Source: Epiperipatus broadwayi
Lineage: Eukaryota; Onychophora; Udeonychophora; Euonychophora; Peripatidae
DNA length: 64,000 nucleotides
NCBI GenBank assembly: GCA_028023455.1
Contig: JAQFVV010006473.1
Coordinates: forward strand, 918,702-982,701
Direction: 5' to 3'
This document shows, piece after piece, positions 24,987-37,181 of this stretch. Numbering within the stretch: position 1 is the first letter of the stretch; each line of letters opens with the position of its first letter. Below the pieces are notes generated by a model. That model had not been told where the DNA came from and searched no databases. It was given only the letters and a program-made list of their open reading frames with translations. A program made the translations under genes and the position numbers.

Positions 24987-27206
24987 ATTAGTGTACTCCT
25001 TATTTAATGTATAAAATTTATTCTTCATTTTATGTCTCACCAGTGATATCTACTCATAATATCTACAATTTAAAATGAAAATATTTATATTTTTATATAT
25101 ATATGTATTATGTTGGTTATATGTTGACAACACATATACATATGCCAAATTTAAATAAAGTTTTTAGAATAAAGTTAGCCTTGGCAACAGGGTTCAAACC
25201 TGGCTTCTCTCACAATATATATATTGTAATAGGCACATACACCATTACATTATTTTTTTAAAAATTAGACATTAAAAATAAAAGTTTGCAAATAAAAATT
25301 TGTTTTTAAAAATTAAAAATTGAAAAATAAAAGTCATCTAAACTTTATATAAAATCACACAGATGAAAAATTATTAAAAGAAAACTTTATTAAAGAAAAG
25401 GAAAGTATTTTAAAACTAAATTTTCAGAAAAAAAAAGAACTTAAAAGATTTAAAGATGAAAAGAATGTACAATAATTTAATTAATTCTATTGTATAAAAT
25501 GGAAATGATTATTTTAATTAGTCCAAGTGAACTAGCCTTTGGGCATTTCAAAATGTATAATTAAAGGTCAGATAGGAAAGAAAAAACAATGGGAACAGAA
25601 TGGCCAATAAAAGAAATTCCTCAGGAAACAGACCTCAATGAAAATACCATCATTGTCATGACCTAATGTCCACTGGAGCCGAAAGTTTAATATAAAAAGA
25701 GGGGGGAAAGATAGATAAAGAAATGCAGAGGTGCACTATATGTGTGAATGTGGAGAGAGTTGAAGGTGAAGGGATTGAAAAGATGCACTCTTCAATCTCT
25801 TCAGTTTTACTAAAAAAAGAGAAAGAGAAATGACCAATCATTTTTCTATATTGCGAACCACAGGACATCAGAACCTAGACAAATACCAGCTACCATAAAG
25901 GACCAATAGCTAACTGGATACCAATCTCCTCAGGACAGTGTGAGAATTCACATTCCAAATTACAGGCAACAAGAAAATATGGACTTTTTAAAAGCATAAG
26001 AACTTTAGATAATTCATGAACATTAAGTATAAAACTTTCCCAGTATTTAAATTATAGCAATAGTATTTCCTATCTGACCAAACAAAATTATTTATTAATT
26101 ATATTTATTGAATGTATTATTTGTTTGTTAAATCATTTCCATTAATTTATTTTTCCATTCTTTTAAGTTTTTGTTATGATTTTTTTTGTTAAACTTTTAA
26201 TAAAAAATAAATTTAAGTCGGGCATGAATGGATGCATAGATTTGTAAAGTTATGTTAGTTTAAGGGAGGGTAAATCTTAGGTTATTTGTTTCATAGTTAA
26301 ATTGGGTTAATCGATTGGATATATTGGTGTAATTAGTAAATGTAGTATGAGGTCTGCTACATGCAGGATCACATGATATGCCATACTTGGGTGAAATAAG
26401 CCTATTTCTTATTGACCATCAGAGACAGATGGTATTTCCTGCTCCATGGATCACCCCTTTGCCTATGGATTGGGATCATAAGTCAACAAAAAGGACCACA
26501 ATCCCTTCCTATGGAGTTTTTTTATTGTTTTTCTCACCAGACAGATGTAACATTCATGTACTGGATGAGAGACAATTTTTTTCGCTATAACCATGCTGTT
26601 CTGATGTGCATTCCTGACAGCATAGTATTGTGCTGTTGTATTAATGCTGGATTGAATACATCGATATATCAGATAGATTGGCATTGGTTTGACTGCAAAC
26701 TTTTGGCCTAAGGTTAAATCAGGGATATAATATTTTCTTTTCAAATGCAATCTATGTAATCTCTTCATACTTGGCACTCTAATAAAATATTAAATTCATC
26801 TGTGAGAACTTATAAAATAAAAGTTAAAATGTAAATTAAATTCTAAAATAAAAAGTTAAAAATGTAAATTAAATGCTAAATAAAAGTTAGACTAAAATAA
26901 TAATTCTAAATCTTATTTATGTCTAATAAAATGTTTGTGTGTGTTATTACTGGCAGTGGCTTCTTATTTTTTTTAATATTGAAAACATTTTTAGATAAGA
27001 ATTTATATTTTATAAATCTCTACATCTCTCTGAGCTAGTGGCATGGGCTGACGGTCAGAATAAATACATATGTAATAAAATTGGATCTTTAACTTATGTA
27101 TCTGCCTGCTATATAAATTTTCCAGGTTCAAATAACTTGGTGGTGCCTGGTAGCGCAGATACAGTAAGACTCTATTGATCATCCTACTGACTCAGACTCC
27201 ATCTGA
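24983..27206. other. AT-rich stretch with unassigned richer segments
   Basis: At 25188-25204 GGGTTCAAACCTGGC resembles a polymerase III B box next to a small TA palindrome (25213-25232), a possible SINE end. The segment 25590-26000 is richer in G+C and has CCAATAAAAG at 25602 and TAATATAAAAAGAGG at about 25688, again LTR- or promoter-like. The segment 26340-26710 has overlapping frames of 70-104 codons on both strands, none with a motif I know. The 27010-27180 part has CTAGTGGCATGGGC and GGTTCAAATAACT, a weak A/B-box pair. Confidence 0.35.
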
Positions 27207-27208
27207 CC

Positions 27209-27241
<33 letters not shown>

Positions 27242-27254
27242 ATGGTATATATAG

Positions 27255-27283
<29 letters not shown>
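27207..27283. repeat. TA hairpin CCATTATA...TATAATGG plus a second TA tract
   Basis: A perfect 39-bp palindrome at 27207-27245 is followed by a TA tract interrupted by GTATATATAG. Confidence 0.9.
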
Positions 27284-27289
<6 letters not shown>

Positions 27290-27564
27290 ATGTATAAAAT
27301 TGATTTAAATTAAAATTATACATATTAAAAAAAGTTCATTTACAATATAATTTTGATAAGCATTTTTTTTTAAAAAGAAATTTCCAATAACAGCAAAAAT
27401 GTCAAACAATTTTTGTTTAAAATAATATTTTGTAATTTATATTTTTAACCACTTATATACACTTATTTTATTATATACACATACTAAATATTACTTTTAC
27501 ATAAGGAGTATACAGTTTAATTTATAGCAGAAATATTTAGTGATATATATCTAGTCAATTTATA

Positions 27565-30500
27565 GTACAATATCATCATCATCATCATTATCAACCATTA
27601 TCAATCCACTGCAGGATGAAGGTCTCTCCAAGTTTAATCCATCTTCTCCGATCTTTAGCTTCTCTTCTCCACATCACCCCTGCACACTTTCTTATTTCAT
27701 CCATCCATCTCACATGTGGTCTCTTTCTGGGTCTTTTGCAATCTCTTGGAATCCAGTTTAAAATTTCAATTGTCCATCTATTATCATCTCTTCTAGCAAT
27801 ATGTCAAGCCCAACTCCACTTCAATCTTTTAATTTTTTCAATGATGTCAGTAACACCTGTTTGTTCTCTTACCCATACATTGCGTTTTCGATCTCTTCTT
27901 GTTACTCCCAACATACACCTCTCCATCCTTCTTTGAGTGGTCTGAAGTCTCTGTATTGCTCTTCTATTGAGTGTCCAAGTCTCAGATCCATAAGTAAGAA
28001 CTGGTAAAACACATTTGTTAAAAACCTTCCTTTTCAAACACATAGGCATATTTTCTTTTAGTATCAAGTTATTTCTACCAAAAGCACTCCAACCAAGTTT
28101 AATTCTATGATTAATTTCCTCCATTATGTTTCCATCTGTATTAATAATCTGACCAAGGTATTTGTAACTGTTAACTTCTTCTAATTCATCATAATCAATC
28201 TTTATTTTCATATTTTGAGCAAACTGATTAAACATTACTTTAGTCTTTTTAACATTTATCTTTAGTCATACTTTCCTACTTTCATCTGATAACTCCTGCA
28301 ACATTTCCTGCAGCTCTGAAGCATTATTTGCAAAAACAACTACATCATCTGCGAAATCTAAATGACTTAAATAATCTCCATTTACTTTCACTCCTTTAGT
28401 TTCCCATTTTAATCCACAAAATACTTTTTGCAGCACTGCTGTAAAAAGTTTTGGAGATATGGAGTCACCTTGTTTTACACCTTTCTCAATGTTGACTTTC
28501 CCATTATCATTATGTAATCTAATTGTTGCTGTTGCATTTTTATAAATATTCTTTAAAATATGACAATATCCTGGATCTATACCTTGATGATCCAATGCTT
28601 TAATCACTGAAGAAATGTTTATAGAATCAAATGCCTTTTCATAATCTACAAATCCAAAACATAATGACAACTCATATTCATTTGTCCTTTCTATAACTTC
28701 TCTCAATACCTGAATATGATCTACTGTACTAAAACCACTTTTAAATCCAGCTTGTTCTCTTGGTTGGTGGAAATCCAATGTTCTCTGTAGACGAGTTGTA
28801 ATTATCTTGGTAAAAATTTTATATAAAACTGATAAAAGGCTGATAGGTCTGTAATTTCTAATATCTTCTTTATCACCTTTTTTAAATATTAATATTATTA
28901 CTGCATTCTTCCAATCATCCGGTACATCTTTATCATTTAGACATTTGGTATATAACTTTGCTAAAAAAATTTCTGTTTCTTCACCTGCTTCTTTTAATAT
29001 ATCAATTATAATTCCATCATTACCTGGAGCCTTTCCTTTCTTCATACATTTAATTGCATTTCTCACTTCTTCATTTAAAATTCTGGGCAATTCGGAAGAT
29101 GTAATAGATATAGGAGGTACTTGATCTTTATTACTATATAATTCTTGATAAAAATTTTCTACCAATTTCATGATGTCATCTCTCTTTTTAGTAATAATTC
29201 CATCTTTTTTCTTTATTGCAGATATAAATTTCCTACCAATACCAAAATGTTGTTTTACATTCTTAAGACTTTTATTTTCTTCTACAGCTTTTCTTGCTAG
29301 TTCACAGTTATATTTTCTTATATCATTTTCAACTCTTTTCCGCACCATTTTACAAAATTCGAGATATTCAATTCTTTTTAGTGCATCATTTTTGTATATC
29401 TTCATATTTCTTCTTTTCTTCATAAATTCTCTAGTTTCAGTAGAAATTTTGTTGGTCAATTGCTGCTTTTTTCTACCAGCTATCTTTGTTGCAGTTTTTA
29501 AAAGTGTATCAGTTATTTTCATATTAATTTCATTCAAATCTGAATCATGTTCAAAATCTACTAATACTTGAAATCGATTTGTAAGTTCTAATTTAAATTC
29601 ATTAGAATGTTTCTGAAGATTAGGAATATCAACTGTAAATATTGTTTTTCTTAACAATTTTTGTCTTTCTAGTTTTACATTAACACGCATCTTGCACCTT
29701 ACTAATCGATGATCACTTCCTGTGTTAAATCTATTAAGAACATTACAATCTTGAAATATGTATTTCCTGTTAGTCAAAATATAATCCAATTCTGCTGTAC
29801 CTTCATTTGGATGTTTCCATGTCCATTTTCTTTTAACATTTTTCTCAAAAAAAGAATTCATAATATAAAGTTTTTCTTTTTCTGCAAACTCCACAAGTCT
29901 ATGTCCTCTCTCATTTCTATTACCATAACCAAAATTACCTACAGCACTTTCATCTTTCATTTGTTTACCAATTCTAGCATTAAAGTCTCCCATAACAATT
30001 TTAAAATGTTGTTTACTCTTATCAAAAGCCTTTTGTACATCCATATAAAAATCTTCTACTACTTCATCACTATGAGAACTTGTTGGGGCATAAACCTGAA
30101 TTATCTGCATTTGGTATCTGCTATTAAGTTGTATAACTAATCTTGCCACTCTGTCTGATACACCATCAATCTCCACAATATTGTTCTTCCACTTTTTATT
30201 TATAATGAATCCTACTCCACTTGTATTTCCAATATTTGTGCCTTTATAATAAAATATGTCCACTTTTTAAATCAATTGTCTCTTCACCTTTTCTTCTAAC
30301 TTCACAAAGTCCAATAATATCCCATTTAATATAAGAGAGTTCTTCTTCTAATTCTTGCAATCTTCCTTCACTTGAAAGTGATCTGCAGTTGTAAGTACCT
30401 AAATAAAAAGTTGTCATCAAATGGTAGCCTGGGTCCACAATCAGGAGATTCTTAGCACCCTCCGCCTTCGGCCACCAACCACTGCCTTGGTTGGCGACTT

Positions 30501-30865
30501 TAGTCTCCTGGGAATAAGGGCCATGCTTTATTTTTGTCTGTCATAATTGTATATATGTATTGGAAAAATATTTATCATTTATACAAACATTCATTCTGCC
30601 TTATCAGGCACTGAGAAGACCATGGTGTTTCTTGATCTTAAACTCAGAGGTAAAAAGCCAAAAAACTCACCACACTGGCTAATGCGTGTTGGTGAGCAGC
30701 CCATCCATGTTCGTATACTATATGAATAAACACATAGTAATAACAGCTGCAACGACAAGAACGTATGGAGTGGACATTAGGAATTTGCCCTGCTCGGTTC
30801 CTTTAAGGCCTCCAAGAGGAATCAAAGGGTCTCCTTTCAGTTAATAGAAAACTCCTTTCTGCAGC
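27565..30865 (-). mobile_element. RTE-type LINE, nearly full length (copy 2)
   Basis: The minus strand carries a 5' UTR of about 430 bp (CTGCAGAAAGGAG at 30865 down to about 30440) and one large ORF with an endonuclease followed by a reverse transcriptase. The ORF ends at 27591, directly before a short (GAT)n tail. A short tandem-repeat 3' end in place of poly(A), and a single protein with AP endonuclease plus a FADD-type reverse transcriptase, are RTE-clade traits. The 5' end meets a TA tract and then the LTR element at 30883. The ORF carries only three disabling changes, so this is a fairly young copy. Confidence 0.92.
27591..30438 (-). pseudogene. LINE ORF2 (endonuclease / reverse transcriptase), three disabling changes
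   Basis: In the intact family this protein nicks the target and copies the LINE RNA there. Motifs in order: TYNCRSL and [35 protein letters not shown] and SDHRLVRC (AP endonuclease); then [53 protein letters not shown] and [11 protein letters not shown] (reverse transcriptase, catalytic FADD near 28350); then a C-terminal VLTYGSETW and RMERCMLGV segment. Breaks relative to the family frame: a 2-base deletion at about 30250, TGA for GGA at 28266-28268, and TGA for GGA at 27804-27806. Frames on either side of each stop are in phase. The catalytic residues are intact. The start is unsure; the first ATG lies at about 30417. Such proteins are often annotated as craniofacial-development-protein-2-like. 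Confidence 0.92.
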
Positions 30866-30882
30866 CATATATATATATATAT
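30866..30882. repeat. TA tract between LINE and LTR
   Basis: CATATATATATATATAT sits exactly between the LINE 5' end and the LTR terminus. It is the likely target of the LTR-element insertion, which makes a target-site duplication unreadable. Confidence 0.7.
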
Positions 30883-33800
30883 TGTAACCAAAATAAATGA
30901 ATCAAAAAAAAGATATTATTACCATATCTGAATCCATAGAATGATTATAAAAATTATAAACAAATTAAAATAACAAGTATTATATGGAAATCACGTATAG
31001 GGAAATCACGTGAAGTGAGTACACTAGTAATTCAATAAAATATAACTCAGGTATACAGGCAGTAGATCTTATCCCCTTTCATTTCTTGGTTTGATGTTAA
31101 GTGCATGTTTAAACAAATACTAAGTGAATATGGTCTAGCAGGGCGCCACTAGATTATCTGAATCTAGACACGGTTATATCTAATAACCTTTTACATGTAC
31201 CAGGTTTGAATTCCTTTTTTTTTGGTACTTTATTTCTAATAAAAAAATGAGAGATTTTGCTTTTTGAGCCATATCACTATACGCACTAATATTTAGGTAA
31301 AAGTAAAACATCTTTAAACCAAAGTGGAGTTCATTGAACATAAATCATTTCTCAGATCTTAACATAACAAATGTGTTTCAATATTTTTATAAGTTTACTA
31401 GCTCAGATTATATATAACTAATTTAGGATGGCAATTCACTCATCCTTGCATGAAATAGATGATGGGATGTGGTTATAATAATACTAAGAGATCACTAAAT
31501 ATTATAAAATCAATATTTATTTATGGCCTTTAAACAGTTAAACAGCTCATTAATTAAAACGTTGATGGCGATGATGATGATGATAATAATAACAATAATG
31601 ACAAGGGTTTCAACTACAGCTCTAGAACTAAGCCTAAACATAAAACTAAATTTTATAAAGAAATGCATAATTATTGCTTAATTTTAGCATACTTACTTAT
31701 ATCTTAAATAACTAATATTCAACCATTGATGATGATGAATAATCACACTTAACAAAGACTACACTTAATGAAATATATACGCCTCATTTAATAAAACAAA
31801 CTAATATTTATTACTACATTTCTAACATATACAGAAAAATTTCTAGATAAATATGAAAATTGACATGAATAATAATAATAATTGATTATATAACAATCCT
31901 CAGATTAATTTTAAGTTCTTCCCCCTTTCCCTTCAAATGTATTTTGTGTTAAGTTGGACGTCACATTAACCATGAAAAGTATTTCAAGACAAAAAATATT
32001 ATCTGCTCATTAACACACATACTTAAAAAATCCAACATGTAAATAGAATATAAATAGAAATGTTAGTAAAATTGAAAGAGCAAGTTTTAGAAACAAGTTT
32101 TAAATTATTTCTCCCCCCTCTCTTCTACCTCAAAAATGCTATACTTAATGAAACAAACTAATCTAATATTCTAACACTACTTGTTATTCCACATTCACTC
32201 CCAATTTTACACATATAAAAATATCATTATGTATGTGCGTGTTTTATCCCATAACAACAAAATATTATTAAAAACCAAAATAATAATAATATATCAGTTA
32301 AAACTAAAATCATAATACCATAAAAAAAAAAAAATTGTTTTACACATTAATATTTCACAACTGTAAAATTAATAAACAAATCATTTTCATACATTCAAGA
32401 TCATTTATGAAGCTCAAAGTTATTATTAGTAAGACATTCTTGTTTTAATCGATCTGAATAGTCTTTAAAAGTTCTTTAAATAAAAATATACCACTTTATT
32501 GCTAAAATGTTTATTAAGACTGATATCATAAAGAAAATAGATATAAAAAGTCATATTACCGATCTTTTGCTTGTGACGAATTTCCAAGGGTTCAAACTTG
32601 TCTTGTATAATGCTTATATTTCTCAGCTACCATTTCCGTTTTACTGGGAACAATCTCTTTCTTGAGGTTGATAACTATTTGATGATGGTGACTCTATTGA
32701 GGTTATTTGCGTTAGTGGATAATTTGGAAATCATTATATTAATTTTTCTTCTTTTCCTGTCAAGCATGTGGATGAAATACAGCAGTTGTTTCCCCATTTG
32801 TAAATTTTCTTGAGTTTAAAATCAGTTGTTGTAACAATTAATTGGACTTGATGATTAATATTTATCAGTAGATTAATTCATCTTCTTTGAATGCAGGTGA
32901 ATGCTTTCTTACTTCTATTAAAAACATCTTATTTATCTGGTCAGTTGAAAGGTGTAGAATATTATTTTAGACACATCTTTTCTTTCCTATGTGATGTGCA
33001 GCTTCCCCAGATGGTCTGGCAAATGGAATATACATATAATTTTTCTAGCCCGCCATCTCTTATATTTTCAACGTTCAATATTATAGTTTAATATCTGAAT
33101 CAATCACAATAATAATCTAAGACAGCTTTTTATATCCAATTTTTAGCTACCTTAACCAATCAGAGATAGCATCACTTGCTATTTTTGGACAAATTTGTTT
33201 TAATTAGATCTCTAATTTATTTTCAACCAAAGTATTTTTCAACTGAAAAGTTTAATCCTTTTTCCAGACACTTTTGTTTAAAAAAAAAAAAAAATAGACT
33301 CAATTCTTATTTCCTTTCTTTTGTTTTTTTTTTCTTCTTTTTAACATCCAGGTAACACTTCAAATCTTTGAGCTTCCTTCTTTAGATCTTGATAAGAAAA
33401 TTTCAAAAATTATAGCTCCAAAGTGACAATCATTTACAAAAAATTTACTACAAAGATAGATATCTGATTAAACAGATTTCCTGTTTTAACAAAAAAAAAT
33501 TGTACAAAAAAAATAATTTAACAGATTTAATACTTCCTTTTCTTTCAATATTTAGGAAATGTAAAATTTTGTATGTAATGTACACACATCCTGCATTCTT
33601 TCAAATCATTCATAAACTAACCTTAAATACTATAATTGCTAGCTTAGTAATTATAACCCAATTATTTAATTAAATCTGTAACTTTTAAATCCCACTTATA
33701 ATTAAAGAAAAGCAAAATAAAAGTATAGAAAAAAAATGTTAGAATTGATCAAGCATAGGTTAGTTTTAAAGAAAATTAAAATGTTTAATATTTGAAATAT

Positions 33801-34111
33801 AAAACAATTAAATAATTTACACATACATTGCCTATATGTATGCATTATAACTTTGCTTTTTAAAGAAAAATTAAATATTAAATAGTTTAAATGTGTGTAT
33901 TACCTTTCTATCAACACACACACAAATAAAGCATATAATTGTTGACCCATTCTCTGTCTAAAGTGTTTAAGATTTTGATCTGGTAGGGTTTGAACTTGGA
34001 TGCCCTACAGCTTCTTTTATGGTTATATAAAATCGTGATGATGATTTTGTTTTACCTTTTCTACATGCACATTACTATAAATTTGTCTAGTGACCAAATT
34101 GTAATGGCACA
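30883..34111 (-). repeat. Long terminal repeat 1 of the Gypsy-like element
   Basis: 3,229 bp. On the plus strand it opens TGTAACCAAAATAAATG and ends GTAATGGCACA, so read in the element's direction it runs from TGTGCCATTAC to GGTTACA with the usual TG...CA ends. It is nearly identical to 37182-40407; by eye I count about fifteen substitutions plus a few homopolymer length changes. The flanks confirm the borders: a polypurine tract lies just inside 34111, and in the sister copy a primer-binding site lies just outside the other end. At 3.2 kb it is unusually long. It contains short frames (32598-32813, 32891-33091, plus strand) with no known motif, conserved only because the LTRs are identical. 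Confidence 0.93.
33127..33160 (-). promoter_or_regulatory. LTR 1 core promoter (TATA with two CCAAT boxes)
   Basis: On the minus strand GGATATAAAAAGCTG has its TATA box at plus 33127-33134. ATTGG elements lie upstream at plus 33136-33140 and 33156-33160. The TATA box is about 977 bp from the LTR start, giving a U3 of about 1 kb and a long R-U5 of about 2.2 kb. Confidence 0.6.
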
Positions 34112-34373
34112 ACTTTCTCCCCCTTCGGATAAAATCATCAGCACTTTTGTTTTAACTATATTAAAATAAAATAAAAAATCCTAACTAATAAATACACTAA
34201 TAATAATAAACACTTATAACATATATAAAAAAAAAATTAACTACTTTCTCCCCCTTCGGATAAAATCATCAGCACTTTTGTTTTAACTATATAAAAAAAA
34301 AAAAAATCCTAACCAATAAATACACTAATAATAATAAACACTTATAATATCTATAAAAAAAAAAATTAACTAC
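34112..34373 (-). repeat. 131-bp tandem duplication that doubles the polypurine tract
   Basis: The block starting ACTTTCTCCCCCTTCGG (plus strand) at 34112 recurs at 34243. On the minus strand this gives CCGAAGGGGGAGAAAGT twice. The outer copy touches the LTR and is the one expected to prime plus-strand synthesis. In unit 2 the inner copy (40537) is damaged after CGGAAAA. Confidence 0.85.
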
Positions 34374-34440
34374 TGGTAAATATATTTTTCATAAAAAAAA
34401 AAAAAACCTAAAAATAATTTATTTGGAGATCTTTGCCAGG

Positions 34441-34629
34441 CTATTCTGCTGAAATATAAGGGATCAAACTCCTATCATTATAGGTCTCCTTATTCCCATC
34501 AAGAGCAGCAAGCATAAAGGCATTCTCTCCTACCTTTTTAGTGATTTTGAATGGCTTTTTCTTTTCAAACCATATTGCGGTCTGCATAAAAATGCACCTG
34601 TACATCCAGTCCCTTTTTAATATTTCCAT
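34441..34629 (-). pseudogene. Integrase C-terminus-like fragment, unit 1
   Basis: The frame contains WFEKKKPFKITKKVGENAF, then a Gly-Asn-Lys stretch, then RSLIPYISAE. In Gypsy-type integrases a comparable run (W-x-G-P-F-K/R-I, then VGENAF-like, then L-K-P-Y) lies at the very C-terminus. It overlaps the end of the Gag-like frame in another phase, so a frameshift or a deletion joint sits near 34565. It is all that remains of pol, and any function is doubtful. Confidence 0.5.
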
Positions 34630-35957
34630 TTTTCATCTTGACTGGATATTTATAAAACATATCTGGAGGAATTATTTTATATAACCTCCTCTTACAAACT
34701 CCATTTAGAAATATGTACTCTTGGTACCTTATGTAATATGCCTTGAAGTTTTTCAGAGAGATTGACTCTCTATACCATCCATACTTTATTTTTAAACTTT
34801 CTAGAAAGATCGACTCTCTGTACCATATATAATTCATCCTTAAATCTTCCAGAGAGATTGATTCTCTGTGCCAGATATAATTCATCCTTAAATCTTCCAG
34901 AGAGATTGATTCTCTGTGCCATGTATAATTTATTTTTAAACTCTCTAAAAATGTTGACTCTTTGTACCAAATATAAGGCACACTTAAATTTAACAGAGCA
35001 TTTAAATTTTTCAGAGAGATTGATTCTCTGTCTGATACACACTGGACATTTACATTTTTCAGAGAGATTGGCTCTCTGTACCAGATATAACTTATTTTTG
35101 ACTTTTCCAGAGCAGTTGAATTTTTCAGAGAGATTTGGACATTTACATTTTTCAGAGAGATTGCCTCTCTATACCATATATAAGGTATCTCCAATCTATT
35201 TAAGAAGACAGATTTTTGAAACCACACATGCTGGTTTGTTACTAGATTGAGAACTAAAGACTGTTGAAACTTTTGTTCTCTTTCTAAAATAACTGGTTTC
35301 ATCTCCCTTATTGCTTCTCTTAAATCAATCATCGGATGCATGAAGTTTTTCCTCCAACTCTCTTTTCCTTCTTTTCACTTCATGATCTATCCCACTCTGC
35401 TCTTTGGTTATCAACTCATTTACTTTCTTTACTGGGAGATTTGGTATTATGGCTAATATCGGCCTTTCTACTTCTTTTTCACCTTGTGGATTGTTAACTA
35501 AAGTAGGCATCCTTTTCTCTGACTGACTCTGTTCTGAGCTATCCCTACAGTCATCTGGACTGGTGCTAACATCATTTTGCCTTGAATTTGGGTTTGACTG
35601 ATCCTGCAGCCCTACATTAATACGATCTTTTAATTCATCTTCACACCTCTTATCCTCTTGTTTTAAACTTTCTACACTTTCTATGCCTTTTCCATCATCT
35701 CTTAAACTTTCTATGAGCTGCTTCCTATCTTCTCTTAGATCTTCTCTGAACCTTTCTATACTTTTATTATTTTTCTCTATCTTTTGTTCTAGATTTACCA
35801 TACTTTTATTATTTTTCTCTATCTTTTGTTCTAGATTTATCATACTTTGCTTACTCTCCTCTCTCATACTTCTGAGCATCTGCATTATCATGTCCATGTC
35901 TGATGGTGCTATCTTTGCTATCTGAGCCTCTTCCATATTATAATTTAGTTCACTCAT
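34565..35957 (-). pseudogene. Gag-like ORF with 16-residue repeats, frameshifted (unit 1)
   Basis: It is the same protein as at 40840-42237 but broken by a 5-base deletion at about 35334, which splits it into a 210-codon N-terminal frame (35325-35957) and a C-terminal frame (34565 to about 35341). The N-terminus (residues about 25-110) is charged and heptad-like, with two near-identical NLEQKIEKNNKS repeats, and is probably a coiled coil. The C-terminal half is made of 16-residue repeats, described under unit 2. No nucleic-acid-binding zinc knuckle is visible. The call as Gag rests on position behind the leader and on the coiled-coil start; it is not a strong family match. Confidence 0.6.
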
Positions 35958-37163
35958 GTTATAAAACTATGTATATCCCATCTGTACTTCCCTGACCATC
36001 AAAAATCCACACATCTTCTCCCTGTCTGACACCTATTCTGACCAACTGACTGATTTGATTTTCACCTTATTATGCATTTACAAATACAACAACAACAAAA
36101 AATTTTAATATCCTTATTTAATGAACTACACAACAATAATCTATATAGTGCATGTCTGTCTGTAATAGCCCAAATTATACATTCATCCATTCTCCCAGAA
36201 ATCCGACAGATATTGACAGTCCACAGAATGACTAGCAGTTCACAATCTTGAGATAAATAAAAGAATTCAGTCACAGCACTATAATCACACAATGCATCAC
36301 GAGCACTCAGAAGATCATCCCAATTCGATCACTATTAACTACCACAACCCTTGATTAAATGAAGCAAACTCTGTTGCAATAAAAGATGTATTAAGTCTTA
36401 GGGGCTAAAATAGATAAACTATGCCTTGCTCTCTCTCTCTTGGAGTCTTATGTGGCAAGTATCAAGGAATGCCCTGCTTATTATAGACTACAAAAACGAA
36501 ACCTTGCTCTCTCTCTTGGAGACTTATAGGCTGATATCATGGCAGGTCTGCTGTTAACTGCTTCATGATAAAATAAAGATAACATATAAATTGGGTTGGA
36601 GCAGTGAATGGGTTTGATCATTCATAAGTTACACGAAATACACAGCATTCTCAAGGCAATGACAAAACTCTCCACCCATCATCAAAACTGCAATCTAACC
36701 AACCAAACTCCAACGATCAACCATCCAATCAAACCTCTAAAATCATAGACTTTTTACAAAATGAACTCCCCAAACACACATGAGACTACTATTCCATAAT
36801 TCATCACTATTACTATGCCTATCCTATCTGGCAATAAATCATTTTAATGTTCCACAAAAAAAAATCTATTATTTATTTCACCTTTGTCTTAAGTTGTGAT
36901 ATTCATCTCTATTTTCAAAATTGATAAGAAAAAAAAAAAAAAAGCTGTTTTATGGCTGTACCCATTTTATCATCATCAATGAATAATTAAATCATATTAA
37001 ACATCATCATCTAAAATAAGACTGTTTGGCCAAGAAAATTTTGTAAGACAAAAAAAATTTTACTAAAAAAAAAATTTTACTAAAAAAAATTTCTCTATTT
37101 TTAACCACACATCTCCCATCATTCCATAGACTCTCTTTTTCAGGTATATGGTAAAATATCAGG

Positions 37164-37180
37164 CCCCAGTTGGGTGTCCA
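37164..37180 (-). promoter_or_regulatory. tRNA primer-binding site of the LTR element
   Basis: On the minus strand the LTR end (...GGTTACA) is followed by one spacer base and TGGACACCCAACTGGGG. It starts with TGG, as needed to pair with a tRNA CCA end, and has the general form of Gypsy-type sites (TGGxxCCCAACxxGGGG). I do not assign the tRNA. Confidence 0.8.
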
Positions 37181-37181
37181 T

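Larger units (their letters stand above)
34112..37181 (-). mobile_element. Internal region of the non-autonomous Gypsy-like element, unit 1
   Basis: 3,070 bp between two LTRs. In the element's direction (minus) it has a primer-binding site at 37164-37180, a 1.2-kb leader with repeated CTCTCTCTTGGAG segments (plus strand, 36430-36520), a Gag-like ORF, an integrase-end-like frame, and a polypurine tract that occurs twice. There is no protease, reverse transcriptase or RNase H, so it would need a full-length relative to move. Confidence 0.88.

Noticed and set aside
26378-26777. Overlapping frames of 70-104 codons on both strands
   Set aside because: No recognisable domain and open in several phases; left as an unassigned G+C-richer segment.
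29170-30140. Plus-strand frames of 133 and 143 codons within the LINE
   Set aside because: They are antisense shadows of the LINE ORF.
32598-33091. Two 66-71 codon frames conserved between 32.6-33.1 kb and 38.9-39.4 kb
   Set aside because: They are conserved only because both lie in nearly identical LTRs; no motif, and antisense to the element.
34112-34150. CTGATGA on the minus strand beside the polypurine tract (also at 34265 and 40428)
   Set aside because: The following bases form no stem II and there is no GAA-A core at the right place; chance match.
34762-35250. 162-codon plus-strand frame opposite the Gag-like repeats (also 41037-41525)
   Set aside because: It is the antisense shadow of the 48-bp repeat array, whose phase keeps several frames open.
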